Assembly (NCBI GenBank): GCA_021324675.1
Contig: JAJPIR010000137.1
Location: 1-38,110 of the forward strand
Source: Actinomycetota bacterium
GTDB lineage: Bacteria; Actinomycetota; Actinomycetes; Mycobacteriales; Pseudonocardiaceae
Reading direction: 5' to 3'
Length of the DNA: 38,110 bases
Part shown: piece by piece, positions 23,586-30,569 of the stretch
How the letters are laid out: each line of letters starts with the position of its first letter
Numbering within the stretch: position 1 is the first letter of the stretch
Notes under the pieces: generated by a model
Told to the model about the DNA's origin: nothing
Databases searched by the model: none
The model's input: only the letters and a program-made list of their open reading frames with translations
Translations under genes and position numbers: made by a program

Positions 23586-24100
23586 GCAATCCGGCTTCCG
23601 GTCGAGCCGCGGCTGAGCTGCCCCCGTCAACCATCGCTCCCCGGGCCCGGCCGGTTCCACCGCCCACCGTCACGATGACCACGGCCACCGATCCCACCAG
23701 CGAGGCATGCCCCGGTTGCCGCCAGACCGAGGGTGTGCAGCTGACCAGCGCCACCCCCCGCGTCACCGCGTGGACGTGCACATGCGGGCTGAGCTGGGCA
23801 ACCTCCGTGGTAAATCAGCACCTACGGCCGCAATACCCGGTCAGCATCGCAGCGGCACTCGACGAGATCACCCGCCTACGCCGAATCCTGGCGCAGATCA
23901 TCACGCTGGCCGACGACGCGCCGACTCTCACCGACGATCAGTTGCGGGACCGGCTGATCACGCTGGCCCGGTCGGTGAGCTTCACCATGGAGACCTACAT
24001 GCACGGCGACCTGGAAGCCGACCGCGAGGTCGCTCAGGCGCTGGCATCGGTGATCCTCGCTGGTCTACCGGGACAAGTTGGCCCTGGTGAGACGGCATGA
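23582..24100 (+). CDS. zinc-ribbon protein fused in frame to an integrase tail
   Basis: From GTG 23582 (overlapping the previous stop by 4 bases) the first 130 residues form a small zinc-ribbon protein. The metal-binding segment is ACPGCRQTEG ... AWTCTCGLSWATSVVNQHLR (CxxC and CxC), followed by a helical part, ALDEITRLRRILAQIITLAD and LTDDQLRDRLITLAR. At about 23970 the frame passes without a break into SVSFTMETYMHGDLEADREV and ends GPGETA, which is the C-terminus of the E3-type integrase including its nucleophilic tyrosine. This is a chimera created by a deletion or recombination that removed some 900 bp of integrase gene. Homologues of the first part should stop around residue 130. Whether the fusion is made and stable is unknown. 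Confidence 0.75.
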   Translation: MSNPASGRAAAELPPSTIAPRARPVPPPTVTMTTATDPTSEACPGCRQTEGVQLTSATPRVTAWTCTCGLSWATSVVNQHLRPQYPVSIAAALDEITRLRRILAQIITLADDAPTLTDDQLRDRLITLARSVSFTMETYMHGDLEADREVAQALASVILAGLPGQVGPGETA

Positions 24101-24112
24101 GAGTGGACAGAG

Positions 24113-24132
24113 CGTTACCAAATCCGTTACCA
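24113..24132 (+). promoter_or_regulatory. candidate paired integrase arm site (E4 right end)
   Basis: CGTTACCA at 24113 and 24125, 12 bp apart, between the integrase-tail stop and the terminator. Identical to the E3 right-end pair. Confidence 0.5.
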
Positions 24133-24141
24133 CTGAGCATG

Positions 24142-24178
24142 AAACAGGCCCGGCCTACGAGAAGACCGGGCCTGTTTT
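24142..24178 (+). terminator. terminator between integrase tail and tRNA-fMet
   Basis: AAACAGGCCCGG and CCGGGCCTGTTT with T-run. It lies directly behind the tRNA 3' end and can serve both the integrase side and the tRNA transcript. Confidence 0.85.
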
Positions 24179-24181
24179 CCC

Positions 24182-24258
24182 TGGTAGCGGGGGGCGGATT
24201 CGAACCGCCGACCTCTGGGTTATGAGCCCAGCGAGCTACCGAGCTGCTCCACCCCGCG
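24182..24258 (-). tRNA. initiator tRNA-fMet (CAU), complete, target of the islands
   Basis: The minus strand reads CGCGGGGTGGAGCAGCTC at the 5' end and has anticodon stem-loop CTGGGCTCATAACCCAG. The T arm is GGCGGTTCGAATCCGCC, and the gene ends CCCCGCTACCA with CCA encoded. The first base pair is a C1-U72 mismatch and the anticodon stem has three G-C pairs, both marks of initiator tRNA. All 77 bases are present. The three partial copies at 2183, 7960 and 13944 match only its 3' part, which is the usual pattern when an integrase uses a tRNA 3' end and restores the gene at each insertion. Confidence 0.95.
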
Positions 24259-24269
24259 TTGCTCGCGCA

Positions 24270-24299
24270 ACTGTACGCGCACGGTCACTGGCGGGGCAA
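24270..24299 (-). promoter_or_regulatory. putative tRNA-fMet promoter
   Basis: On the minus strand TTGCCC (24294-24299) and TACAGT (24270-24275) are 18 bp apart, and the tRNA begins 11 bp downstream. Consistent with a sigma-A-type promoter. Confidence 0.45.
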
Positions 24300-24315
24300 A
24301 TCGGCTGCTCAGCGG

Positions 24316-27234
24316 TCAGCCACCACCGGCGGCCGGTGGAGCAGCAACGCCACCGGCCGCCCTCGAGGCAGCGTCGAACCGTTTGCTGGCCGCGTCAAGG
24401 TCGGCCAGTGCCTTGCCTTGCGCGGCGAAGTCGCCAGCTGCCTGTGCCTGGTGCAGGCGTTGCAGCGCGCTGGCGATATCAGCGACGGCTTCGTGCAGCT
24501 CCTGGTTGGCCGTGCCAGCTGATACCGGTGGAGGCGCGGCACCCAGGTTGGGCACCCGGGTCTGCTGGCCGGGCGAGGCAGTCGCGTCGCCAGCGCCCGC
24601 ACCGAACACCTGATTGAGCGCCCCTCGCAAGGTCGGGTCGTACCCGATGCGGTCACCGTAGGCGACCAGCACCCGGTTAAGTTGCGGGAATGTCGCTTGC
24701 CGGTTTGCCCGCTCGATATAGACGGGTTCCACGTATAGCAGGCCACCGCCGACCGGCAGGGTGAGCAGGTTTCCAAAGCGAACGTCGGTCTCAGACTGCC
24801 GCAGGAGGTTGAGCTCCTTGCTGACTTCCGCAGAAGACACGAACCTGTTCTGTACCTGCTCTGGCCCCAGCGTCTGGGATTCACTGGGCAGCTCAAGAAC
24901 CGTGATCTTGCCGTAATTCTGTGGATCGCACCCCACCGAGATGTAGGACGCGAGGAACGGTCGGCGCAGGCTGACCAGCGCGCTGGTCAGCTGGAATTGG
25001 GCCCGCCCAGGCCCCGTCGGCGAGCCAGCCAGGACATAGTAGGGCGGCTGGTCCACGCCCGGCTGATTCTGTGTCGGATCAGCGGGAACATTCCAGAAGT
25101 CGTCGTTGGTGAAAAACACCGACGGGTTGTTGACGTGGTAGCGAGCGAGCATCTCCCGCTGCACCTTGAACAGGTCTTCCGGGTAACGGAAGTGCTGTCT
25201 CAGCTCATCGCTGATCGCACTGCTGGGTTGGACGGTCCCCGGGAAGATATTCATCCAGGTGCGCAGTACTGGATCGGTGTCATCCATTGCGTACAGCGTC
25301 ACAGTGCCGTCATAGGCGTCCACGGTCGCCTTGACCGAATTGCGGATATAGCTGATCTCCTCATCCGGCAGCCGCGAAACGCCGGTCAGCGTGTCAGTAG
25401 TCGCTCTGCCCAATACGGTCCGCTGCGCGTACGGGTAGTTATCGAGAGTTGTATAGCCGTCGAGAATCCACTCGATCCGTCCGTTGATCACCGCAGGGTA
25501 CGGGTCACCATCGACGGTCAGCCACGGCGCGACCTTTTCCACCCGATCCCGCGGATGTTGATTATAGATGATCCTCGAGTCCGGGCCGATCGCCTGGTTG
25601 AATAAAATATTACGTTCGCCGTAGTACGACGCGAAGATTAACCGGCGCGCCCAACTCCCTAGCGGTACCCCGCCCTTGCCTTGATAAGTGTAGTTTTCTG
25701 GACGACCGTCGAACTCCCTGGGCGTGGCACCGGGGTCGCCCCCGACAATGGCGTAATCATCGATCAATTCACCGAAGTAGATCCGCGGTTGGGTCACCGG
25801 GATATCGCCTTGCCGCGAGGTGTCCGATACGGTGAATACCGGGTAGCCACCTTCTCCGGAGCCGGCGTCGGCTAGCGCCGAGTTCACGGTGTTGGCTGGA
25901 GCGGCGACGAAGCCGTTGCCGTGGGTGAAGGTCAGATGCTGGTTGATCCAGGTACGCTGGTTTTCGGCCAATGACGCAGATTCCAACTCCCGTACAGCGA
26001 CGATGTAATCCTGCGTCTTACCATTAACTGTGTAGCGGTCGATATCGAGCTTGTCTGGAAAGCCGTAGAAGTTTTCCCGCTGCTGCAGCTGGGTGAAGGT
26101 CTGGGACAGCACGCTGGGGTCGAGCAAGCGGATATTCGGGATGGTGACGGTATCGGCGCGCACGTCGGAAGGTGATACATCGCTGCGTCCCGAGTATTGC
26201 TCGTACGTGACCTGACGGTCGGTAAGGCCGTAAGCCTGCCGAGTGGCGGCGATATTGCGCTGGATGGATGGTGCTTCGCGCTCGTTGGCATTAGGCCGCA
26301 CTACGAACTGCTCCAGCACCGCCGGCCAGGCCGCACCTACCAAGATGCTGGACAGCAACAGCAGCGCGATGGCGATCGCCGGTAGTTGCAGATTGCGCAG
26401 CACTGCTCCGGCAAAAAAGGCAACCGCACAGATCACCGCAATGCACATGAGGATGAGCTTGGCCGGGAGTACCGCGTTGAGATCGGTATAGCTGGCGCCG
26501 GTAAACAGCGGGTTGCGCCGCGAAAACAGCAGACTGTAACGATCCAGGTAGTAGCCCACCGCCTTGAGCAATACAAAGACCCCAGCCAATAGGGCGAGCT
26601 GGACCCGGGCCGGAGCGGAGAGCTGACCGCCACGGCCGGCCAGCCGCAGCCCTCCGAACAGGTAGTGGGTGATCAGTGCACCGATGAAGGAGATCACCAC
26701 AATGACAAAGCCCCACCCCAGCAGCTTGCGATAAAAGGGTAGGTCAAAAGCGTAGAAGCTGACGTCCTTGTGGAATTGGGGATCGGCCACACCGAAACTG
26801 GCACCGTGAAGAAACATCTGCGCGGTCTGCCAGTCACCCAATGCGGAAAGCCCAGCGATGAACCCGACCAGCAGGGGCACCCCGACGCCGAACAACCGCA
26901 GCCGCGTCAGGATAGTCGTTCGGTAGCGCGCTACTGGATCGTCTGGTCCTGCTACTGGTACGAATACCGGACGAGTCCGATATGCGATCACCAGATTGAC
27001 CGCCAGGAAGCCACCGACCAGCAAGCCGACGATGAGGAATTGCACCAAGCGCGTGGCCAGAACGGTGGAGAACACCGACCGGAATCCCACCTCGTCGAAC
27101 CACAGCCAGTCCACGTAAGTATCGATCAACCGCGACCCGACGATGAGAAGCACCAACACAGCAACCCCGACAGCAATCAGGATCCTGGCGCGACGGGACA
27201 ACGCGGGAACTGCGACAGGGGGCCGGTTGACCAC
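24316..27234 (-). CDS. UPF0182 family integral membrane protein
   Basis: About 972 residues. I prefer GTG 27234 (VNRPPVAVPALSRRARILIA) over GTG 27243 because AGGAG lies 8 bases upstream of the former. The N-terminal third has about seven transmembrane helices (the first being ILIAVGVAVLVLLIVG, then VDWLWFDEVGFRSVFSTVLA and so on). The large extracytoplasmic middle part carries family blocks such as NIRLLDPSVLSQTFTQLQQ, FYGFPDKLDIDRY and LESASLAENQRTWINQHLTF, then THGNGFVAAPAN. The C-terminus ends in Ala/Pro-rich low complexity. It corresponds to M. tuberculosis Rv3193c. Its function is not known. It is the first core gene next to the tRNA and is divergent from the PPA1309 gene. Confidence 0.93.
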   Translation of the reverse strand: MVNRPPVAVPALSRRARILIAVGVAVLVLLIVGSRLIDTYVDWLWFDEVGFRSVFSTVLATRLVQFLIVGLLVGGFLAVNLVIAYRTRPVFVPVAGPDDPVARYRTTILTRLRLFGVGVPLLVGFIAGLSALGDWQTAQMFLHGASFGVADPQFHKDVSFYAFDLPFYRKLLGWGFVIVVISFIGALITHYLFGGLRLAGRGGQLSAPARVQLALLAGVFVLLKAVGYYLDRYSLLFSRRNPLFTGASYTDLNAVLPAKLILMCIAVICAVAFFAGAVLRNLQLPAIAIALLLLSSILVGAAWPAVLEQFVVRPNANEREAPSIQRNIAATRQAYGLTDRQVTYEQYSGRSDVSPSDVRADTVTIPNIRLLDPSVLSQTFTQLQQRENFYGFPDKLDIDRYTVNGKTQDYIVAVRELESASLAENQRTWINQHLTFTHGNGFVAAPANTVNSALADAGSGEGGYPVFTVSDTSRQGDIPVTQPRIYFGELIDDYAIVGGDPGATPREFDGRPENYTYQGKGGVPLGSWARRLIFASYYGERNILFNQAIGPDSRIIYNQHPRDRVEKVAPWLTVDGDPYPAVINGRIEWILDGYTTLDNYPYAQRTVLGRATTDTLTGVSRLPDEEISYIRNSVKATVDAYDGTVTLYAMDDTDPVLRTWMNIFPGTVQPSSAISDELRQHFRYPEDLFKVQREMLARYHVNNPSVFFTNDDFWNVPADPTQNQPGVDQPPYYVLAGSPTGPGRAQFQLTSALVSLRRPFLASYISVGCDPQNYGKITVLELPSESQTLGPEQVQNRFVSSAEVSKELNLLRQSETDVRFGNLLTLPVGGGLLYVEPVYIERANRQATFPQLNRVLVAYGDRIGYDPTLRGALNQVFGAGAGDATASPGQQTRVPNLGAAPPPVSAGTANQELHEAVADIASALQRLHQAQAAGDFAAQGKALADLDAASKRFDAASRAAGGVAAPPAAGGG

Positions 27235-27400
27235 AGGACACACTCCTGGCGACGACAGCGATGCGGTGCAGACGCCCTGCGAGGCCCATGCCGCGCAGGG
27301 TTGCGTCCTGCCTGTCCAACTCTACGGAGAGCCTTAGGGTTCCGATCCTGGTGGCTCCGGGCTACTGCCCGTGCCCAACGAGCGGTGCGACGATGACCAC

Positions 27401-27943
27401 GTGAGCACGCCGCCAAACCCGTCCCCGCTGTCCTACGCCTTGCCTGCCACCGCACGTGAGGTCGAGCAGTTCGTCGCGGCCGCCGGATGGGACCAGCAGC
27501 CACAATTGTTCGCCCTCGTCGCCACGACCACCTTGCTGGCCAGCCAGCCCGACCTGGCCGACCAGCTGGACGCACAGGCAGCACTCACTCCAATTGCCCA
27601 GGAAGCCTTCCCGGAGGGAGAGCTCGACGCGGCGCTGGCCGGCATCGAATGGCCCGATTCAGTGGCCGGTTGCGCGTTAGCCCAGGAGATCGTGATACTG
27701 CCGCCTGCGGCAGAAGCTGACCTTGGCGCGCTACCTGACGACCCAGCACAGGCGCGTGTTGCCGCTCTCGGGCATCCCGAGCGGCGAGAGGGCAGGCTGG
27801 TGGCGGCCGTACTCCGGGACGGTGTCGGAGCCTGCGTGTTGCGGTTACGAGCCGACCCTGACGGTGGCCAGCGAGACGAGCTGGTAGAAGATCCGCAGCT
27901 CGCCCCGAACTTGCTGCGGGCACTACTCGCCACCTTGCGGTAA
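27401..27943 (+). CDS. PPA1309 family protein
   Basis: 180 residues from GTG 27401 (STPPNPSPLSYALPATAREV). A small acidic protein with EQFVAAAGWDQQPQLFALVA, LTPIAQEAFPEGELDAALAG, IEWPDSVAGCALAQEIVILP, VLRDGVGACVLRLRADPDG and LAPNLLRALLATLR. The order (W-D-x-P-x-LFALV near the start, WPxxVxGCAxxxE in the middle, LxPxLVxALxATL at the end) marks the actinobacterial PPA1309 family, whose genes lie between the UPF0182 and PDZ protease genes in many genomes. Function unknown. It is convergent with the PDZ protease gene, whose stop is only about 20 bp away. Confidence 0.8.
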   Translation: MSTPPNPSPLSYALPATAREVEQFVAAAGWDQQPQLFALVATTTLLASQPDLADQLDAQAALTPIAQEAFPEGELDAALAGIEWPDSVAGCALAQEIVILPPAAEADLGALPDDPAQARVAALGHPERREGRLVAAVLRDGVGACVLRLRADPDGGQRDELVEDPQLAPNLLRALLATLR

Positions 27944-27965
27944 CGGGATCGGTGACTTCGCGCGC

Positions 27966-28988
27966 TTAGCAGCGCGGCGGTTGCTGGCCCGCGCGGATTG
28001 CGTCCAGCGCGTGCACGGCATCTGTCAGGGTGCTCACTCGGACCAGACGCAGCCCCGCTGGAGCGCGCTGCACGGCTTCGGCGCAATTGTCCGCTGGCAC
28101 GAGGAACACCGTGGCTCCCGCCTCCCGTGCCCGGATCATCTTGAGCGGGATGCCGCCGATCGCCCCCACCTGACCAGCAGTGGTGATCTCCCCGGTGCCT
28201 GCCACGAACGTGTTACCGGCCAACGCGCCGGGCGTCAGCTTGTCCACGATGGCCAGCGCGAACATCAGTCCCGCTGACGGGCCGCCGATATCACCCAGGT
28301 TGATGGTGACGGTGAAGGGTACGTCGGGCTTTTCGGTCAACCCGACGCCCAGGTAGCCCCGACCTGGCTGGGCTCCGGGTCCCAGAGTGATCGCTGTCTC
28401 CTGCGGCGAGGTGTCACCGCGCTGAAAGCGGACACGGACAAGTTGCCCCGGGTGACTACCGGTGAGCAGATCGATTGCCTGCTGCGCGGTGCGCACGTCG
28501 TGACCGTCCAGCGCCAGCAGCCGATCCCCGGCAATCAGCTTGCCGCTGGCCGCGCCGCGCGGGAGCACCTGGCCAGTCACGACATCGACCGGGTAACCGA
28601 GATAGTGCAGCGCGGCCGCCTTGGCGTTGGATTCGGAGTCGCGGAACATCTGCTGGTTCTGCTTCTCCACCTGCTGCTCAGACAGTTCCGGGGGGAAGAT
28701 CTCGTCGCGAGGAACCAACTCGCTCTGCCCAGACACCCACAGCGCGAGCGCTGTGTAGAGCGTTACGTTGTCGACTACCGACACCGTGGTCATGTTCAGG
28801 TGCCCGCTGGTGGGGTATGTCTGAGTACCTCTGATGTTCACCACGGTCTTGCCGGCCACCACGCCCAGCGTGTCAAAAGTCGGCCCCGGACGAAGTGCGA
28901 CGTAGGGCACCGTTGCGAAAGCGCCCAGTAACCCCAGCATCACAGCCAGGCCGAGGCTGACCAGCAGGGTCCAGGTGCGGCGGGTCAC
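27966..28988 (-). CDS. YlbL-type PDZ / Lon-like serine protease
   Basis: 340 residues from GTG 28988 (TRRTWTLLVSLGLAVMLGLL). An upstream ATG at 29033 would overlap the divergent gene's start and is less likely. One N-terminal membrane helix anchors it, with the rest outside. GHLNMTTVSVVDNVTL and the PDZ domain (VLPRGAASGKLIAGDRLLAL, DGHDVRTAQQAIDLLTG) are followed by a Lon-type S16 domain: INLGDIGGPSAGLMFALAIV with the catalytic serine (GPSAG), and GAIGGIPLKMIRAREAGATV with the catalytic lysine. This corresponds to Rv3194c. The substrate in actinobacteria is unknown. The gene shares a 43-bp divergent promoter region with the zinc protease. Confidence 0.92.
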   Translation of the reverse strand: MTRRTWTLLVSLGLAVMLGLLGAFATVPYVALRPGPTFDTLGVVAGKTVVNIRGTQTYPTSGHLNMTTVSVVDNVTLYTALALWVSGQSELVPRDEIFPPELSEQQVEKQNQQMFRDSESNAKAAALHYLGYPVDVVTGQVLPRGAASGKLIAGDRLLALDGHDVRTAQQAIDLLTGSHPGQLVRVRFQRGDTSPQETAITLGPGAQPGRGYLGVGLTEKPDVPFTVTINLGDIGGPSAGLMFALAIVDKLTPGALAGNTFVAGTGEITTAGQVGAIGGIPLKMIRAREAGATVFLVPADNCAEAVQRAPAGLRLVRVSTLTDAVHALDAIRAGQQPPRC

Positions 28989-29031
28989 GGCCGAACAGCG
29001 TACGTGCCGGGGATCCGCGTACCGTGGACGC

Positions 29032-30423
29032 ATGAGCGACGTGCCCTTCGGTTTCGGTTCGGACGATCCCCGGGATCCAGACCGGAGGAACAAACCGGAA
29101 GACAGCGGCCGCAGCCCTGACCCGGCCAATCCGTTTACGGCTTTCGGCTCCGGTGGCTTTGACGTCGGCGCGCTTGGCCAGATGCTCACCCAGCTGGGCC
29201 AGATGATCAGCCAGGGAGCAGCGCATGGTGGCGGTGGCCCAGTGAACTACGACCTCGCCCGGCAGATGGCGGTGCAGAAACTGTCGACCACCGGGCTGCC
29301 GTCAGACCAGCAAGCCACCGCGGTCACCGACGCGGTACACCTAGCCGAATTGTGGCTGGATCCGGCGACCGCACTGCCCACCGGCGTACACAGCACCGCT
29401 GCTTGGGCGCCGCGAGACTGGGTCGAGGCCACGTTGCCAACCTGGCAACGGTTGTGCGACCCGGTGGCTCGCCGGATGGCGAGCTCGTGGATCGACGCGC
29501 TACCCGACGAGGTCCGGCAGGCGGCCGGCCCGATCGTGGCGATGATCGAGCAGATGGGCGGGATGGCTTTTGGCTCGCAACTCGGCACGGCACTGGCTCA
29601 GCTCGGTGGCGAGGTGCTCACCTCCACCGAGATCGGGCTGCCGCTTGGACCCTTGGGCGTGGCAGCGCTGCTACCGGCCGCTATCGACCAGTTCGCCTCC
29701 GGGTTGGAACGCAAGAGTTCCGAGGTGATCGTATTTCTAGCCGCCCGCGAGGCCGCCCACCACCGGCTGTTCGGCCACGTGCCCTGGCTGCGCCAGCGGC
29801 TGCTGGGCAGCGTGGAACAGTTCGCCCACGGCATCCGGGTGGACACCGACGCGCTGTCTGAGCTCGCCCGCCAGGTCGACCCCACAGACCCGCAAAGCAT
29901 GCACCAGCTGCTGTCCTCCGGTCTGCTCGAGCAGCAGCACAGTCCCGAGCAGAAGGCTGCCCTGAGCCGGCTGGAAACGCTGCTTGCACTGATCGAGGGC
30001 TGGGTCGATGTGGTCGTCGCGGAGGCCCTGGGAGAGCGCCTCCCTGGCGCCGAGGCGCTGCGAGAGACGCTTCGCCGCCGGCGGGCGTCGGGGGGGCCGG
30101 CCGAGCAGACCTTCGCCACGCTGGTCGGGTTGGAACTGCGGCCGCGCAAGCTGCGTGCTGCCGCCGATCTGTGGCGTCGGCTCACCGAGGCTCACGACGT
30201 CGAGCGCCGGGATGCCCTGTGGAATCACCCGGACCTGTTGCCTACCGCCGATGACCTGGACTCGCCTGGAGCATTCGTCGATCGGATGGCGAGGCATGCT
30301 GCCGATCTCGACGACCCGATCGCGGCCCTGGAACGCACCTCGGCGGATGCGCCGCACGAGTCACAGCCGCCCGACGATCCCGGTGCATCTGGCGAAGGCC
30401 CAGCGTCATCCTCCAGCAGCTAA
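29032..30423 (+). CDS. zinc-dependent metalloprotease (DUF2342 family)
   Basis: 463 residues from ATG 29032 (MSDVPFGFGSDDPRDPDRR). The Gly/Pro-rich start and NPFTAFGSGG are family features. The metal site is VIFLAAREAAHHRLFGHVPW, a His-His pair in helix context (AREAAHxRLFxxVPWL), with further acidic helices downstream: LLALIEGWVDVVVAEALG, then RLPGAEALRETLRRRR. It matches Rv3195-type proteins annotated as F420-biosynthesis-associated or zinc-dependent proteases. The C-terminus is low-complexity Ser/Pro. Divergent from the PDZ protease and followed by the ThiF-like gene on the same strand. Confidence 0.9.
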   Translation: MSDVPFGFGSDDPRDPDRRNKPEDSGRSPDPANPFTAFGSGGFDVGALGQMLTQLGQMISQGAAHGGGGPVNYDLARQMAVQKLSTTGLPSDQQATAVTDAVHLAELWLDPATALPTGVHSTAAWAPRDWVEATLPTWQRLCDPVARRMASSWIDALPDEVRQAAGPIVAMIEQMGGMAFGSQLGTALAQLGGEVLTSTEIGLPLGPLGVAALLPAAIDQFASGLERKSSEVIVFLAAREAAHHRLFGHVPWLRQRLLGSVEQFAHGIRVDTDALSELARQVDPTDPQSMHQLLSSGLLEQQHSPEQKAALSRLETLLALIEGWVDVVVAEALGERLPGAEALRETLRRRRASGGPAEQTFATLVGLELRPRKLRAAADLWRRLTEAHDVERRDALWNHPDLLPTADDLDSPGAFVDRMARHAADLDDPIAALERTSADAPHESQPPDDPGASGEGPASSSSS

Positions 30424-30490
30424 GGCGGTCGGGCCGGACTGTGAGTTGTGTCCCCACCCGGCCTCGGCGTTCCTCACCCAGTACCCACGC

Positions 30491-30532
30491 CTGTCCACAA
30501 AGCATCCACAATTGTGGATAACCTGTGGACAG
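30491..30532. promoter_or_regulatory. nested palindrome of DnaA-box-like sequences
   Basis: Outer arms CTGTCCACA (30491) and TGTGGACAG (30524) enclose the perfect palindrome ATCCACAATTGTGGAT (30504-30519). One unit (TGTGGATAA, 30513-30521) equals the DnaA-box consensus TTATCCACA on the minus strand, and three others differ by one or two bases. It lies 68 bp after the zinc protease stop and about 38 bp before the ThiF-like gene. Confidence 0.6.
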
Positions 30533-30569
30533 TCAGTTGAGCAGCCAGACGGGGCCAGCCAGGATGGCG

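Larger units (their letters stand above)
13944..24226 (+). mobile_element. integrated island E4 (att3 to tRNA-fMet), degraded AICE-like
   Basis: The island nearest the intact tRNA, about 10.2 kb. The remnant of a RepSA-type initiator and an XRE regulator with small partner genes near the integrase end are typical of pSAM2-like AICEs. The integrase is reduced to its last 40 codons. The left end carries insertion-sequence debris. Confidence 0.7.
23971..24226 (+). repeat. 256-bp repeat: integrase 3' end, terminator and att (copy 2)
   Basis: The second copy of 13733-13988. Recombination between the two would delete island E4 and still regenerate the tRNA. Confidence 0.9.

Noticed and set aside
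8119-24132. CRISPR array from repeated short motifs
   Set aside because: The repeats are 6-8 bp pairs at att sites kilobases apart, with no 20-40-bp repeat-spacer pattern and no cas genes.
29598-30357. Minus-strand frames of about 200 codons opposite the zinc protease
   Set aside because: Low-complexity Ser/Arg-rich shadow frames of a GC-rich gene; the plus-strand protein has clear family motifs.
30491-30532. Chromosomal replication origin
   Set aside because: Only a few DnaA-box-like units occur and no dnaA, dnaN, rpmH or AT-rich unwinding region is nearby; a DnaA-binding or operator site is more reasonable.
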